Shown: positions 8,038-15,400 of the stretch, one piece after another
Layout of the letters: each line of letters starts with the position of its first letter
How positions within the stretch are numbered: the stretch's first letter is position 1
Assembly (NCBI GenBank): GCA_002348045.1
Contig: DDYO01000141.1
Location: forward strand, 1 to 17,014
DNA: 17,014 nt
Direction: 5' to 3'
Source of the DNA: Anaerolineales bacterium UBA2232
GTDB taxonomy: Bacteria; Chloroflexota; Anaerolineae; UBA2200
Program-made: the position numbers and the translations under genes
Notes under the pieces: generated by a model
Databases searched by the model: none
What the model was told of the DNA's origin: nothing
The model's input: only the letters and a program-made list of their open reading frames with translations

Positions 8038-8719
8038 CAAGAAGCTTGGTCAGTGTCTTTAATGCTTGTGACGAAAGCTTGCGCTCGGTCGGTTGTGCGC
8101 GCAACTGCACCTTCAGATCACCAATGGTAGTGACAGGGATCACAGGATCCGACACCTGAAGCTCAACCTTTGGATGGACAAACACGATCACCGCATTGGT
8201 GGGCACCTGGAAGTCGGGCAGCTCTTTCTGCAACCATGACTCAACAGCTTTGAGGTGTGTCTGTGCTTGACGGGTTGGGTTACCCAGCTGCTCCTCGGAC
8301 AAAGCCCGTACCACGCGGCCAAAGTTGAGCGGCCTTCTCCACTTTTCTCCGCGGCACGTGACCTGGCCATCTACTCTCTTCAAAGTGAGGACTGTGCAGC
8401 CCGCGGAAGACACCAGGAGGTGGTCCACAGGTGAGTGATAGTTGTACAGGTAATAGTCACCGCCGAGGCCTTTGAGGGCCTTGGCCAGCAGCTGGTCGCC
8501 GCGGAGGTCCCCGATCCACTTGCTGGTCATCACCGAGCTCCAGCTGACCACAAACAGGCCAATCAGGGACAGGGAGTATGCCACAGGAATGTAGTAGGGA
8601 ATCGAAGGGCGAAATGAGACGATGACAGCGGCTACCAGCACCACGATGCCGATGATTGAGGCCCTCTGCACCCCGGTCGTTCTCGTCTTGATGGCTTGCT
8701 CATTGGTTTGCACGCGCAT
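8021..8719 (-). CDS. Membrane-anchored NERD-like (nuclease-related) domain protein, probably lacking nuclease activity
   Basis: This 232-residue protein has two hydrophobic helices at about 21-36 and 42-61, followed by a cytoplasmic domain resembling NERD (PF08378). Recognisable pieces are DLRGDQLLAKAL (family GxxGE, here with D75), SPVDHLLVSSAGC (conserved D99-H100) and VLTLKRVDGQV, where the family has ExK but this protein has T112-L-K114. Loss of that glutamate suggests the domain is not an active nuclease. The ATG at 8719 is chosen over an upstream ATG at 8770 because the latter would overlap plsX by 44 nt, while 8719 is preceded by GAGGAG overlapping the plsX stop. It lies 7 nt after plsX and overlaps the GT39-type gene. 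Role unknown; perhaps a scaffold. Confidence 0.7.
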   Translation of the reverse strand: MRVQTNEQAIKTRTTGVQRASIIGIVVLVAAVIVSFRPSIPYYIPVAYSLSLIGLFVVSWSSVMTSKWIGDLRGDQLLAKALKGLGGDYYLYNYHSPVDHLLVSSAGCTVLTLKRVDGQVTCRGEKWRRPLNFGRVVRALSEEQLGNPTRQAQTHLKAVESWLQKELPDFQVPTNAVIVFVHPKVELQVSDPVIPVTTIGDLKVQLRAQPTERKLSSQALKTLTKLLDDYAA

Positions 8720-8726
8720 GTTGGGT

Positions 8727-9737
8727 CTACTCCTCTGCTGTGATGGTTGGATTGGCCGCAATGCCCTCACGGATTGTGCGGATCAGGTCCTGCTGCACAG
8801 CCTGCCGGGCCACGCGCACCGCGCTCTTGATGGCGACGGCATCGGACCGGCCATGGCCGACGATTATCACCCCATCCACACCGAGCAACGCCCCCCCGCC
8901 GTACTCGCGGTAGTCCAGGCGGCGGCGCACCTGCTCAAAAGCGGGCTTGGCCAGGAGCCCGCCGAGCATGGACAACGGCCTGCTCTTGATTTCGGCTTTG
9001 ATGAGATCGAGAAGGAATGCGACCACACCCTCGGACAGCTTGACGATGACGTTGCCTGTAAAGCCGTCGGTCACGATGACGTCGGCGACTCCTGCTGGGA
9101 TGTCTTTGCCCTCGATGTTCCCACAAAAGTTTAGCCGGCTCGCCTTGAGGAGCTTGTACGCTTCCTGGACCAGGATGCTGCCCTTTCCCTCTTCCTCGCC
9201 GTTGGAGACGATGGCGACCCGGGGGTTTTCGACGCCGAGCACTCCTGTTGAGTAGGCAGCACCCATGATTGCGAACTGGAGCAGGTACTCCGGTCGGCAG
9301 TCCGTGTTGGCGCCCAGGTCCAGGATGAAGGCTGGCTTGTCCTTGGTGGGAAAGACGCTAGCCAGGGCCGGTCGTTTGACACCCTTGATGCGTCCCAGGT
9401 AGAGGAGGGCAGCTGCCAGCATGCCCCCTGAATTGCCGGCCGAAACGAACGCATCTACCTCACGCTGGCGTAGCATGCGCATGCCGACCACCATGGAGGA
9501 GTCCTCTTTGCTCTTGACGGCCATGGCGGGATGTTCGGTCATCTCTATCACTTGGCTGGCATGAACAAGGGAGATCGGGAGCCCAGTGGTGGAGTGCTTG
9601 GCTAACGCGGGCTCAATGACCTCTTTGTGGCCAATCAGCACGATCTCCACGCCATAGTCCCGAGCAGCCTGCACCGCCCCCTCGACATCTGGCCCTGGGT
9701 AGCGGTCGCTGCCCATGGCATCTACGGCGATCCTCAT
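8727..9737 (-). CDS. plsX: Phosphate acyltransferase PlsX
   Basis: PlsX converts acyl-ACP and phosphate to acyl-phosphate, the donor for PlsY in phosphatidic acid synthesis; it acts at the cytoplasmic face of the membrane. The 336-residue product begins MRIAVDAMGSD and carries the family signatures SAGNSGGMLAAALLYLGRI (about 99-117), LDLGANTDCRPEYLLQFA (about 139-156), VAIVSNGEEEGKG (174-186) and VIVTDGFTGNVIVKLSEG (220-237). The length is normal. The ATG at 9737 is preferred over one 15 nt upstream because it gives the canonical N-terminus and follows GGAGGAGG. plsX often precedes fabH/fabD/fabG/acpP, but here it leads a NERD-glycosyltransferase block, while fabF lies 5.6 kb away behind another operon. 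Confidence 0.96.
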   Translation of the reverse strand: MRIAVDAMGSDRYPGPDVEGAVQAARDYGVEIVLIGHKEVIEPALAKHSTTGLPISLVHASQVIEMTEHPAMAVKSKEDSSMVVGMRMLRQREVDAFVSAGNSGGMLAAALLYLGRIKGVKRPALASVFPTKDKPAFILDLGANTDCRPEYLLQFAIMGAAYSTGVLGVENPRVAIVSNGEEEGKGSILVQEAYKLLKASRLNFCGNIEGKDIPAGVADVIVTDGFTGNVIVKLSEGVVAFLLDLIKAEIKSRPLSMLGGLLAKPAFEQVRRRLDYREYGGGALLGVDGVIIVGHGRSDAVAIKSAVRVARQAVQQDLIRTIREGIAANPTITAEE

Positions 9738-9767
9738 GTCTCCTCCTCCCAAGTGACTGCTCAGGGC

Positions 9768-9796
9768 ATTATACTGTCTTGTGCCAAGCCGGACAA
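9768..9796 (-). promoter_or_regulatory. sigma70-type promoter of plsX and the downstream block
   Basis: On the minus strand, TTGTCC (9791-9796) and a perfect TATAAT (9768-9773) are separated by 17 nt. Transcription would begin near 9761, giving a leader of about 24 nt before the plsX ATG at 9737 with its GGAGGAGG ribosome-binding site. It is the only clear promoter I see from here down to the hydrolase gene. Confidence 0.7.
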
Positions 9797-9815
9797 TGAG
9801 GATGTTACGGCGGCG

Positions 9816-10361
9816 CTAGGCTGGCCCCAGCAAAGCATCGGCGATGAGACCCGGAGCCTGATCGCGGTTGGCGAGGTCAACGCAAAGCGTGACGGCTTTG
9901 AACTGCGGGACCCGTGAGTGCAGTCGGGGCAGCAGAGACTGACGCACGACGAGCACGGTGGACGGCAGGCCCGGACGGGTCAGAGTCGACAGGGTCCGCT
10001 GGAATCCTGAATCCAGTTGGAGCTCTAGACGGCCGATTTCGTCGATGACGAGGAGGTCGCAGCCGTGGTCTAGCGCGTCCAGGACAAGCTGGTCTCCCCA
10101 CCTTAGCGCCTCGGGGTCGAAGGAGTAGGGCCCTACCCCGGGTCCGCCCAGGTTCTGGTCGGTCCGTGCCAGAATGCGCCGCACTCCGGAGCAGAGGTCT
10201 TCAATCGTGATGCCAAGGCGACTCGCACTTTCGTCCACGACGGGCCAGGTTACAAAGCCCGCGATTCGGCAGTTCATCTGGCGCAAGCGCAGGAGCGCTT
10301 TGCGGACAGCTGTCGTCTTGCCCACATGTACGTCGCCTGTGACAATCAGATTGACCATCAT
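9816..10361 (-). CDS. THEP1-like nucleoside-triphosphatase (NTPase_1 family)
   Basis: This 181-residue P-loop protein matches the NTPase_1/THEP1 family (PF03266) in length and motifs. The Walker A is TGDVHVGKTT (8-17), the Walker B CDLLVIDEIGRLEL (101-114) with D107-E108, and VGPYSFDPEAL (76-86) is the family region between them. Members hydrolyse ATP, GTP and other NTPs in vitro; their biological role is unclear. An upstream start at 10484 would lie inside mfd, so the ATG at 10361 is chosen: its ATGA overlaps the mfd TGA by 4 nt, indicating translational coupling. An ATG at 10358 immediately follows as an alternative. It is the third gene of pth-mfd-NTPase, suggesting a nucleic-acid or nucleotide housekeeping role, which is inference. 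Confidence 0.85.
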   Translation of the reverse strand: MMVNLIVTGDVHVGKTTAVRKALLRLRQMNCRIAGFVTWPVVDESASRLGITIEDLCSGVRRILARTDQNLGGPGVGPYSFDPEALRWGDQLVLDALDHGCDLLVIDEIGRLELQLDSGFQRTLSTLTRPGLPSTVLVVRQSLLPRLHSRVPQFKAVTLCVDLANRDQAPGLIADALLGPA

Positions 10362-13300
10362 GCTGACTCGGCACGCCAGGGCTGGCCTGGCTGCAGCGCA
10401 CTCAGTAGGGCCAGCAACATCTCCTGCCATTCGTTGCGCTCTTGGCCTTGCAGGGACAGCCATAACTGGCCGCGGCCGACCCACGCCCGACGGCCAAATC
10501 CGGAGACGACCTGGCGCGCTCGCTCTATGCCTTCCCCGTCGGCCTTGAGGACCAGGGTGTGGTCTTCCCTACCGATGGCTGAGACGCCCGCTGTGGTCGC
10601 CAGCAACCGTACCCGCAGCACGTAGATCAGGTTGGTCACTGGTGGGGGGAGGATCCCGAACCGATCCTCGAGTTCCTGCCGAATGTCATCCAACGCCTGC
10701 TCGCTGCTCAAGGCGCCCATTCTCTGGTAGAGCTTGATCCGCAACTCCTCGTCTGCAACATAGTCGTCCGGGAGCAGGGCTTGCAGCGGCAGCTCGATGA
10801 GGGGCGGTAGGCGCACCTCTGACATGACGGTTTGTCTCGGCGGTTTGGCCGATTTCCGTTCAGCAACCGCCTGGGAAAGCAAGCGAGTGTATAGCTCCAG
10901 CCCGATAGCCGCAATGTGACCGTGCTGCTGTGGACCGAGGATGTCGCCCGCGCCGCGGATTTCCAGATCACGCATGGCAATGCGGAATCCGGCTCCGAGC
11001 TCCCCTGCTTCCAGTATGGTCTCGAGGCGGCGGCGCGCAATGTCAGAAAGCTTCTTGTGCTTGTCGTGCAGCAGGTAGGCATAGGCCTGCACCGTGCTGC
11101 GCCCCACCCTTCCGCGGAGCTGATAGAGCTGCGCGAGTCCAAAACAATCGGCACGGTTGATGATGATCGTGTTGACGTTAGGAATGTCCAAACCACTTTC
11201 AATGATTGACGTGCAGACCAGAACGTCCTGTGAGCCTTGGGCGAAATCGAGCATGACCTGTGACAGCTTGTCTTCTGGCATCTGACCGTGGCCGATGGCG
11301 ACGGTAGCTTCCGGCACGACCTTTTGTATCTGCTGAGCAACCTGACGGATTCCCTTCACCCGGTTGTGCACAAAGTAGACCTGCCCGTTGCGGTTCAGCT
11401 CCCGGAGAATGGCGCGACGGACAATCCCCTCGTCAAACTCGGCCGCCTGGGTGCGTACTGGCAGACGGGCCTCGGGCGGCGTGTCAATCACGCTCATGTC
11501 CCGGATACCGCCCAACGACATGTACAGAGTCCTAGGGATGGGGGTGGCGGTCATTGTCAGCACGTCGAGCTGCTGCCGAGCCTGTTTCAACCACTCTTTG
11601 TGGCGAACGCCAAAGCGCTGTTCCTCATCGACGACCAGCAGGCCCAGGTCGTTAAAGGAAACGTCTTTCTGCAGCAGACGATGGGTGCCGATGACGATGT
11701 CGATCTTGCCCTCTTCGAGCTTCTCAATCGTTTCCCTGGCTTCGCGGGGCGAACAGAAACGCGACAACATGGCTACTTCAACGGGAAAGGCCGCGAGCCG
11801 CTCTCTGAAGGTGAGGGTGTGCTGCTGTGCCAACACCGTGGTGGGCACCAGCACGGCCACTTGCTTGCCATCCATGACTGCCTTGAATGCGGCGCGCACC
11901 GCAACCTCGGTTTTGCCGTAACCCACATCGCCGCAAATGAGCCGGTCCATCGGGCGGGCGACCTCCATGTCGGCTTTGACCTCAATCAGAGCGCGCATCT
12001 GGTCTTCGGTTTCCTGGTAGGGGAAAGAACCTTCCAGATCGAACTGCCAATGGCTGTCGGGGGCAAAGGCGTGGCCGGTGGCAACCTGGCGTGCGGCGTA
12101 GAGCTCCAGCAGCTCCTTGGCCAGGTCGTCCACCGCCTTCTTGGCTCGAGCTCGCACTTGCACCCACTCGGCTGATCCGAGGCGATGTACCGTCGGAACG
12201 CGTTCACCGCCTCCCACGTAGCGCGTTAGCCGATCGATCTGGCTCACCGGAACGAACAGGCGGTCACCTTCTGCGTACTCTATCTCCAGGTATTCGCGCT
12301 GCTCACCGTCAATCACTCGGCTGACGAGGCCACGGTATATCCCGATGCCGTGGTCTATGTGCACCACGTGGTCGTTCTCGTGGATTTCGGCCAAGAAAGA
12401 CTCTGGGGATACTGCCTTCTTGCGTGTAAAGGCACGTTGCTTAGGTCTGGCCCAGCCGAATACCTCGGTGTCGGTAAGGAGAACCAGCGTGAGTTCGCCC
12501 GGTCTCCGAGGGCCCTGTTCCTGAAGTACCCAGCCCTCGTCCAGGGAACCGGCAATGAGAGTGATGCTTCCCGACGGCGGAAGCACCGGAACGCCGTCGC
12601 CTGGCGTCACGGGGTATCCTGCCTCAGTGAACAGCTCGGCCAGGCGCTGGGCCTGCCTGGAAACGATGATGGTCCACTGTCCAGTCGACCGGCCCCGCAG
12701 GCTGTCGGCAACGAGCTGATCGAGGCGACCACCGTAGACCGGCGCATTGTGAAACGCGCTATCGTGCTCTGGATCATTTGCCTCTGATTCGCCGGCCAGA
12801 TGATAACCCAGTTCGATCCTGGCCCTTTGGTGGAACTGGGCCTGCAGTTGGTCCCAAGGCCTGTAGGGTGCAGGGAAGGCATTGGGCAGTTGCCGCTCGC
12901 CCACAAGGTCAGCCTTCAGGGCCTCGGCCTGAGCCATCAACGTCTCAGCAGCCAGCTCGACGCCTGGAGGGTCGTCGATGAGCAGGAGCGTGTCTTGAGG
13001 CAAGTATTCAAGCATGGTCGCCGGTTGCTGGTAGAGGCACGGCAGGTACGCTTCCAGACCGCGAAAATACTCGGACGTCATCAGGCGCTGCTGATCCCTC
13101 TCGAGCTGAACGGTACTGGCGCTGGCCTCTTGCGCGTATAGCGAGTTCAGCAGGACGCAGGCCCTCTCCGAATGACCGCTGAGCGCCTCGCTTGCAGGGA
13201 AGAGCTGCACCTCGTCGATTCGGGACAGAGATCGCTGGGTTACGGGATCAAAGCACCGAAGGGTCTCGACCTGATCGCCAACCCATTCGATGCGAATTGG

Positions 13301-13903
13301 CTCGGCGATGTTTGATGGGTACACGTCCACAATACCGCCGCGCTGCGCAAAGGTGCCCGGCTGTTCCACCACACTGGTTGGAGTGTAGGCGTGTTGCACC
13401 AGCGTATGCAGCAATTCGCGAGGACGAATTGTCTGGCCGACGTGGATGGTTAGAATACCCGGTCGCAGCAATGCCGGAGCGACGGTCAACGTCATGAGCG
13501 CCCACACTGATGTAAAGATCATGGGTGGCTGTGTCCCCGGCCCTTGGCTCGCGAGCTGTGACAACACAGATACCCTCTGGCGGATGGTTTCGCCATCCCA
13601 AGGAGTGCGGTCGTAAAATAGAGAGTCCGGGGCCGGAAAGTACCATGGCTCTGCGGGCTTGGACAACCATGCTTTCGTCTGCTCCTGGAGCAGGCGAGCC
13701 CGATCGGGCTGAGGCGATAGGATCAAGAGCGGTCCTGGCCAGTCGGCGCGCAGGGAGGCGAGGACCGCCGGTCGCGCTGCTGCCAACAGGGGCCAGGTGA
13801 GAGTCCGAGGGATTCCGGCTTGAACTGTTGCTCTCAGAGAGCGTATGATGTGACGGTAGGAAGAGGCGGTGGGAACGACTGAACGCAGGCCCTCAAGTTT
13901 CAA
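10358..13903 (-). CDS. mfd: Transcription-repair coupling factor Mfd
   Basis: Mfd recognises RNA polymerase stalled at DNA lesions, pushes it off with its ATP-driven translocase and recruits UvrA. The 1181-residue protein is full length. The N-terminal UvrB-homology region includes YFPAPDSLFYDRTPWDGE and TFAQRGGIVDVYP. The RNA-polymerase-interaction (CarD-like) domain starts near 504 (HIDHGIGIYRGLV). Translocase motifs are GDVGYGKTE (Walker A, about 656-664), DEEQRFGVRHKEW (about 756), TMTATPIPRTLYMSL, VCTSIIESGLDIPNVN (about 900) and QLRGRVGR (about 930), followed by MRDLEIRGAGDILGPQQHGH. The C-terminal UvrA-masking domain lies near 1020-1130. The start is a TTG at 13903 whose TTGA overlaps the pth stop by 4 nt; with only a weak ribosome-binding site, translation is probably coupled to pth. 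Confidence 0.97.
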   Translation of the reverse strand: MKLEGLRSVVPTASSYRHIIRSLRATVQAGIPRTLTWPLLAAARPAVLASLRADWPGPLLILSPQPDRARLLQEQTKAWLSKPAEPWYFPAPDSLFYDRTPWDGETIRQRVSVLSQLASQGPGTQPPMIFTSVWALMTLTVAPALLRPGILTIHVGQTIRPRELLHTLVQHAYTPTSVVEQPGTFAQRGGIVDVYPSNIAEPIRIEWVGDQVETLRCFDPVTQRSLSRIDEVQLFPASEALSGHSERACVLLNSLYAQEASASTVQLERDQQRLMTSEYFRGLEAYLPCLYQQPATMLEYLPQDTLLLIDDPPGVELAAETLMAQAEALKADLVGERQLPNAFPAPYRPWDQLQAQFHQRARIELGYHLAGESEANDPEHDSAFHNAPVYGGRLDQLVADSLRGRSTGQWTIIVSRQAQRLAELFTEAGYPVTPGDGVPVLPPSGSITLIAGSLDEGWVLQEQGPRRPGELTLVLLTDTEVFGWARPKQRAFTRKKAVSPESFLAEIHENDHVVHIDHGIGIYRGLVSRVIDGEQREYLEIEYAEGDRLFVPVSQIDRLTRYVGGGERVPTVHRLGSAEWVQVRARAKKAVDDLAKELLELYAARQVATGHAFAPDSHWQFDLEGSFPYQETEDQMRALIEVKADMEVARPMDRLICGDVGYGKTEVAVRAAFKAVMDGKQVAVLVPTTVLAQQHTLTFRERLAAFPVEVAMLSRFCSPREARETIEKLEEGKIDIVIGTHRLLQKDVSFNDLGLLVVDEEQRFGVRHKEWLKQARQQLDVLTMTATPIPRTLYMSLGGIRDMSVIDTPPEARLPVRTQAAEFDEGIVRRAILRELNRNGQVYFVHNRVKGIRQVAQQIQKVVPEATVAIGHGQMPEDKLSQVMLDFAQGSQDVLVCTSIIESGLDIPNVNTIIINRADCFGLAQLYQLRGRVGRSTVQAYAYLLHDKHKKLSDIARRRLETILEAGELGAGFRIAMRDLEIRGAGDILGPQQHGHIAAIGLELYTRLLSQAVAERKSAKPPRQTVMSEVRLPPLIELPLQALLPDDYVADEELRIKLYQRMGALSSEQALDDIRQELEDRFGILPPPVTNLIYVLRVRLLATTAGVSAIGREDHTLVLKADGEGIERARQVVSGFGRRAWVGRGQLWLSLQGQERNEWQEMLLALLSALQPGQPWRAESA

Positions 13904-14493
13904 GGGGCTTGTTCTCTGGAGTCCTCACCCGGAGGAGAGGGGTTGAACTGGTTCATTGCTGCAGAAATACCCTCCGCGATAAAGACCCTAATGGCCGCAA
14001 CGGCGCGGTCCATGGTCAGCTTCACGGTGATCCACTCTTCAGCCGTAAAGTCGCTGAGCACGTGGTGCGGTGCATCTCCACGGGTGGGATGTCCAATCCC
14101 GATGCGCATGCGCGCGAATTCATTTGTGCCAAGGCTCTCAATGATGGACTGCATGCCCTTATGGCCCGCTGATGCTCCCCGTGCCCGCAGTCGAAGCTTG
14201 CCGAGCGGCAGGTCGAGATCATCATACACGATCAGCAGATCGGTCAGAGCAGTACGATACCAACGCAGTAGCGGACGTACCGATTGTCCACTGAGGTTCA
14301 TGAAGGTAAGGGGCCGCGCCAGCAACACCTTTTCGTTGGCTATGGTGCCCTGGGCGGTGTAAGCTTTGAACATGAGCTTGTTGAATGCCAGTTTGTGCTC
14401 CCAGGCCAGGAGCTCAAGGCACTGGTAGCCGACGTTGTGGCGATTCTTGGCATAGGCAGGACCGGGATTGCCCAGTCCGACGATCAATTTCAC
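13900..14493 (-). CDS. pth: Peptidyl-tRNA hydrolase
   Basis: Pth releases tRNA from peptidyl-tRNAs that drop off ribosomes. The 197-residue protein has the family residues N9 (GLGNPG), the catalytic H19 (KNRHNVGY), N66 (TFMNLSG) and D91 (VYDDLDLPLGKL), plus MRIGIGHPT. At the position of E. coli Asn114 (GHNG) it has K112 (GHKG). The last 15 or so residues are polar and disordered-looking. The start is GTG at 14493, preceded by GGGGAGG with a 4-nt gap; it gives the canonical MKLIVGLGNPG N-terminus. pth leads a pth-mfd-NTPase unit with 4-nt overlaps at both junctions. No good promoter is visible in the 84 nt upstream, so it may be read through from the surface-protein gene. Confidence 0.96.
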   Translation of the reverse strand: MKLIVGLGNPGPAYAKNRHNVGYQCLELLAWEHKLAFNKLMFKAYTAQGTIANEKVLLARPLTFMNLSGQSVRPLLRWYRTALTDLLIVYDDLDLPLGKLRLRARGASAGHKGMQSIIESLGTNEFARMRIGIGHPTRGDAPHHVLSDFTAEEWITVKLTMDRAVAAIRVFIAEGISAAMNQFNPSPPGEDSREQAP

Positions 14494-14521
14494 ACTGCCT
14501 CCCCGATTAGGTCAACAGCAA

Positions 14522-14550
14522 CAGGGGCTAGTCACAGCGACCAGCCCCTG
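14522..14550 (-). terminator. Terminator-like hairpin between the surface-protein gene and pth
   Basis: An inverted repeat of 8 bp (CAGGGGCT/AGCCCCTG), one A-C mismatch and 3 further bp (GTC/GAC) closes a 5-nt loop. It starts 28 nt after the stop of the gene at 14578. Reading on the minus strand it is followed by TTGCTGTTG, only a weak U-rich run. It could act as a partial terminator or an mRNA end-stabiliser, tuning readthrough into pth. Confidence 0.5.
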
Positions 14551-14577
14551 AAAGGGATGCACGGTCCGTATCCTAGC

Positions 14578-15231
14578 TTACAGGCGCCTTCGCAAGGCAA
14601 ACACAATGGCCAGTACCACCAGTGTGACGGCCATGAGCTCGATCCCCAGGCAGAGGGCGGAGCGCAACGAAGCGACGTCGACGACATCGGGCAGGACAGA
14701 ACGAGTGGGACGCGCCAGGGTCGGCGTGACCGAGGGCCTCGCCAACGGAGAGCTAGGTATGATCAATGTTGGCGTGGCGGCAGGTGTTGCGGTCGGTGTC
14801 GGCGATCGAGTTGCGATGGGTGTGGGAGTGTTCGTGGGCAGCGTATTGGCCACCGTAATGCCCCGGGCGATCACCTCCCGGTAGTTTCCCGTGCGATCCA
14901 CGACTCGCAGCTTGATGCTGTAGCGACCATCCGGAAGGCCGGCGGTTTCCCATGTTTCCAACAGCCCGTCGATAACAGGTCGTTCATGCACCGTTCCTAG
15001 AAAGGTCCACTGATCATTGGGGACGGGTTCAGCTGCAAAGTAGACCTCGTACTTCCAGAAAGCGTTGTCTGCGGCCGTTCCGACGATGGGTACCGTGCCC
15101 CGCACTACTGCATTCTGCGACGGCGAAGTTATGGCGATGGGAAGCGCCTGCGGATTCGGCTCGGCCCCTGCCGTACTCCAGGCGACTAACCAAAACAGCA
15201 GGATTACCGCTGCAAGCCAAGCTTTCTTCAT
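14578..15231 (-). CDS. Secreted, membrane-anchored surface protein with Ig-like domain and Thr/Pro stalk
   Basis: The 217-residue protein has a signal peptide (MKKAWLAAVILLFWLVAWS, cleavage probably near AGA-EP). Residues about 30-127 form one Ig-like beta-sandwich (ITSPSQNAVVRGTVPIVGTA, ending LPDGRYSIKLRVVDRTGNY), resembling Big_7/bacterial Ig-like modules. A Thr/Pro-rich stalk follows at about 131-180 (NTPTPIATRSPTPTATPAA). A C-terminal hydrophobic helix (about 192-213) and a FALRRRL tail anchor it, leaving the domain outside. Function unknown; an adhesion or structural display role is plausible, and the stalk is a possible O-glycosylation target. The ATG at 15231 is chosen because it gives a canonical signal peptide and has GAGG 6 nt upstream; longer in-frame starts reach into fabF. 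It lies between fabF and pth. Confidence 0.8.
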   Translation of the reverse strand: MKKAWLAAVILLFWLVAWSTAGAEPNPQALPIAITSPSQNAVVRGTVPIVGTAADNAFWKYEVYFAAEPVPNDQWTFLGTVHERPVIDGLLETWETAGLPDGRYSIKLRVVDRTGNYREVIARGITVANTLPTNTPTPIATRSPTPTATPAATPTLIIPSSPLARPSVTPTLARPTRSVLPDVVDVASLRSALCLGIELMAVTLVVLAIVFALRRRL

Positions 15232-15280
15232 GTGCATCCTCGGGTGGTTACTGTCTTGACGGTTAGCATCTATGGGTACA

Positions 15281-15309
15281 AGTCTAGCACACAATGGTGC
15301 TGTGGACAA
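15281..15309 (-). promoter_or_regulatory. Candidate promoter of the surface-protein gene
   Basis: TTGTCC (15304-15309) and TAGACT (15281-15286) on the minus strand are separated by 17 nt. The -35 hexamer is identical to that of the plsX promoter; the -10 matches the consensus in four of six positions. The start site would be near 15274, about 43 nt before the ATG at 15231. This supports separate transcription from fabF. Confidence 0.5.
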
Positions 15310-15348
15310 GTGATTGTATGCGCGAAGACAGCCCGGGTCACGTCGAAC

Positions 15349-15376
15349 GAGCAGTTGGGACCGGTCCCAACTGCTC
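15349..15376 (-). terminator. Perfect 28-bp palindrome downstream of fabF, possible terminator
   Basis: The half-arm GAGCAGTTGGGACC is followed directly by its exact reverse complement, centred between 15362 and 15363. As RNA it can form a 12-bp stem with a CCGG loop, beginning 24 nt after the fabF stop codon, where a terminator would be expected. No U-tract follows on either strand, so it is not a classical intrinsic terminator. Because the DNA dyad is perfect and spacer-free, it could instead be bound by a dimeric regulator, 39 nt upstream of the -35 box of the surface-protein gene. Confidence 0.5.
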
Positions 15377-15400
15377 ATCCCGATGGTGAAAGATAGGTCG

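Noticed and set aside
9816..10484. 222-codon version of the NTPase gene
   Set aside because: The added N-terminus is basic and Ala/Arg/Pro-rich and lies inside mfd; the family length and the ATGA overlap favour the start at 10361.
11288..12175. Long open frame of 295 codons on the plus strand opposite mfd
   Set aside because: It lies wholly antisense to strongly conserved Mfd motifs, has no ribosome-binding site I could justify and no recognisable protein features.
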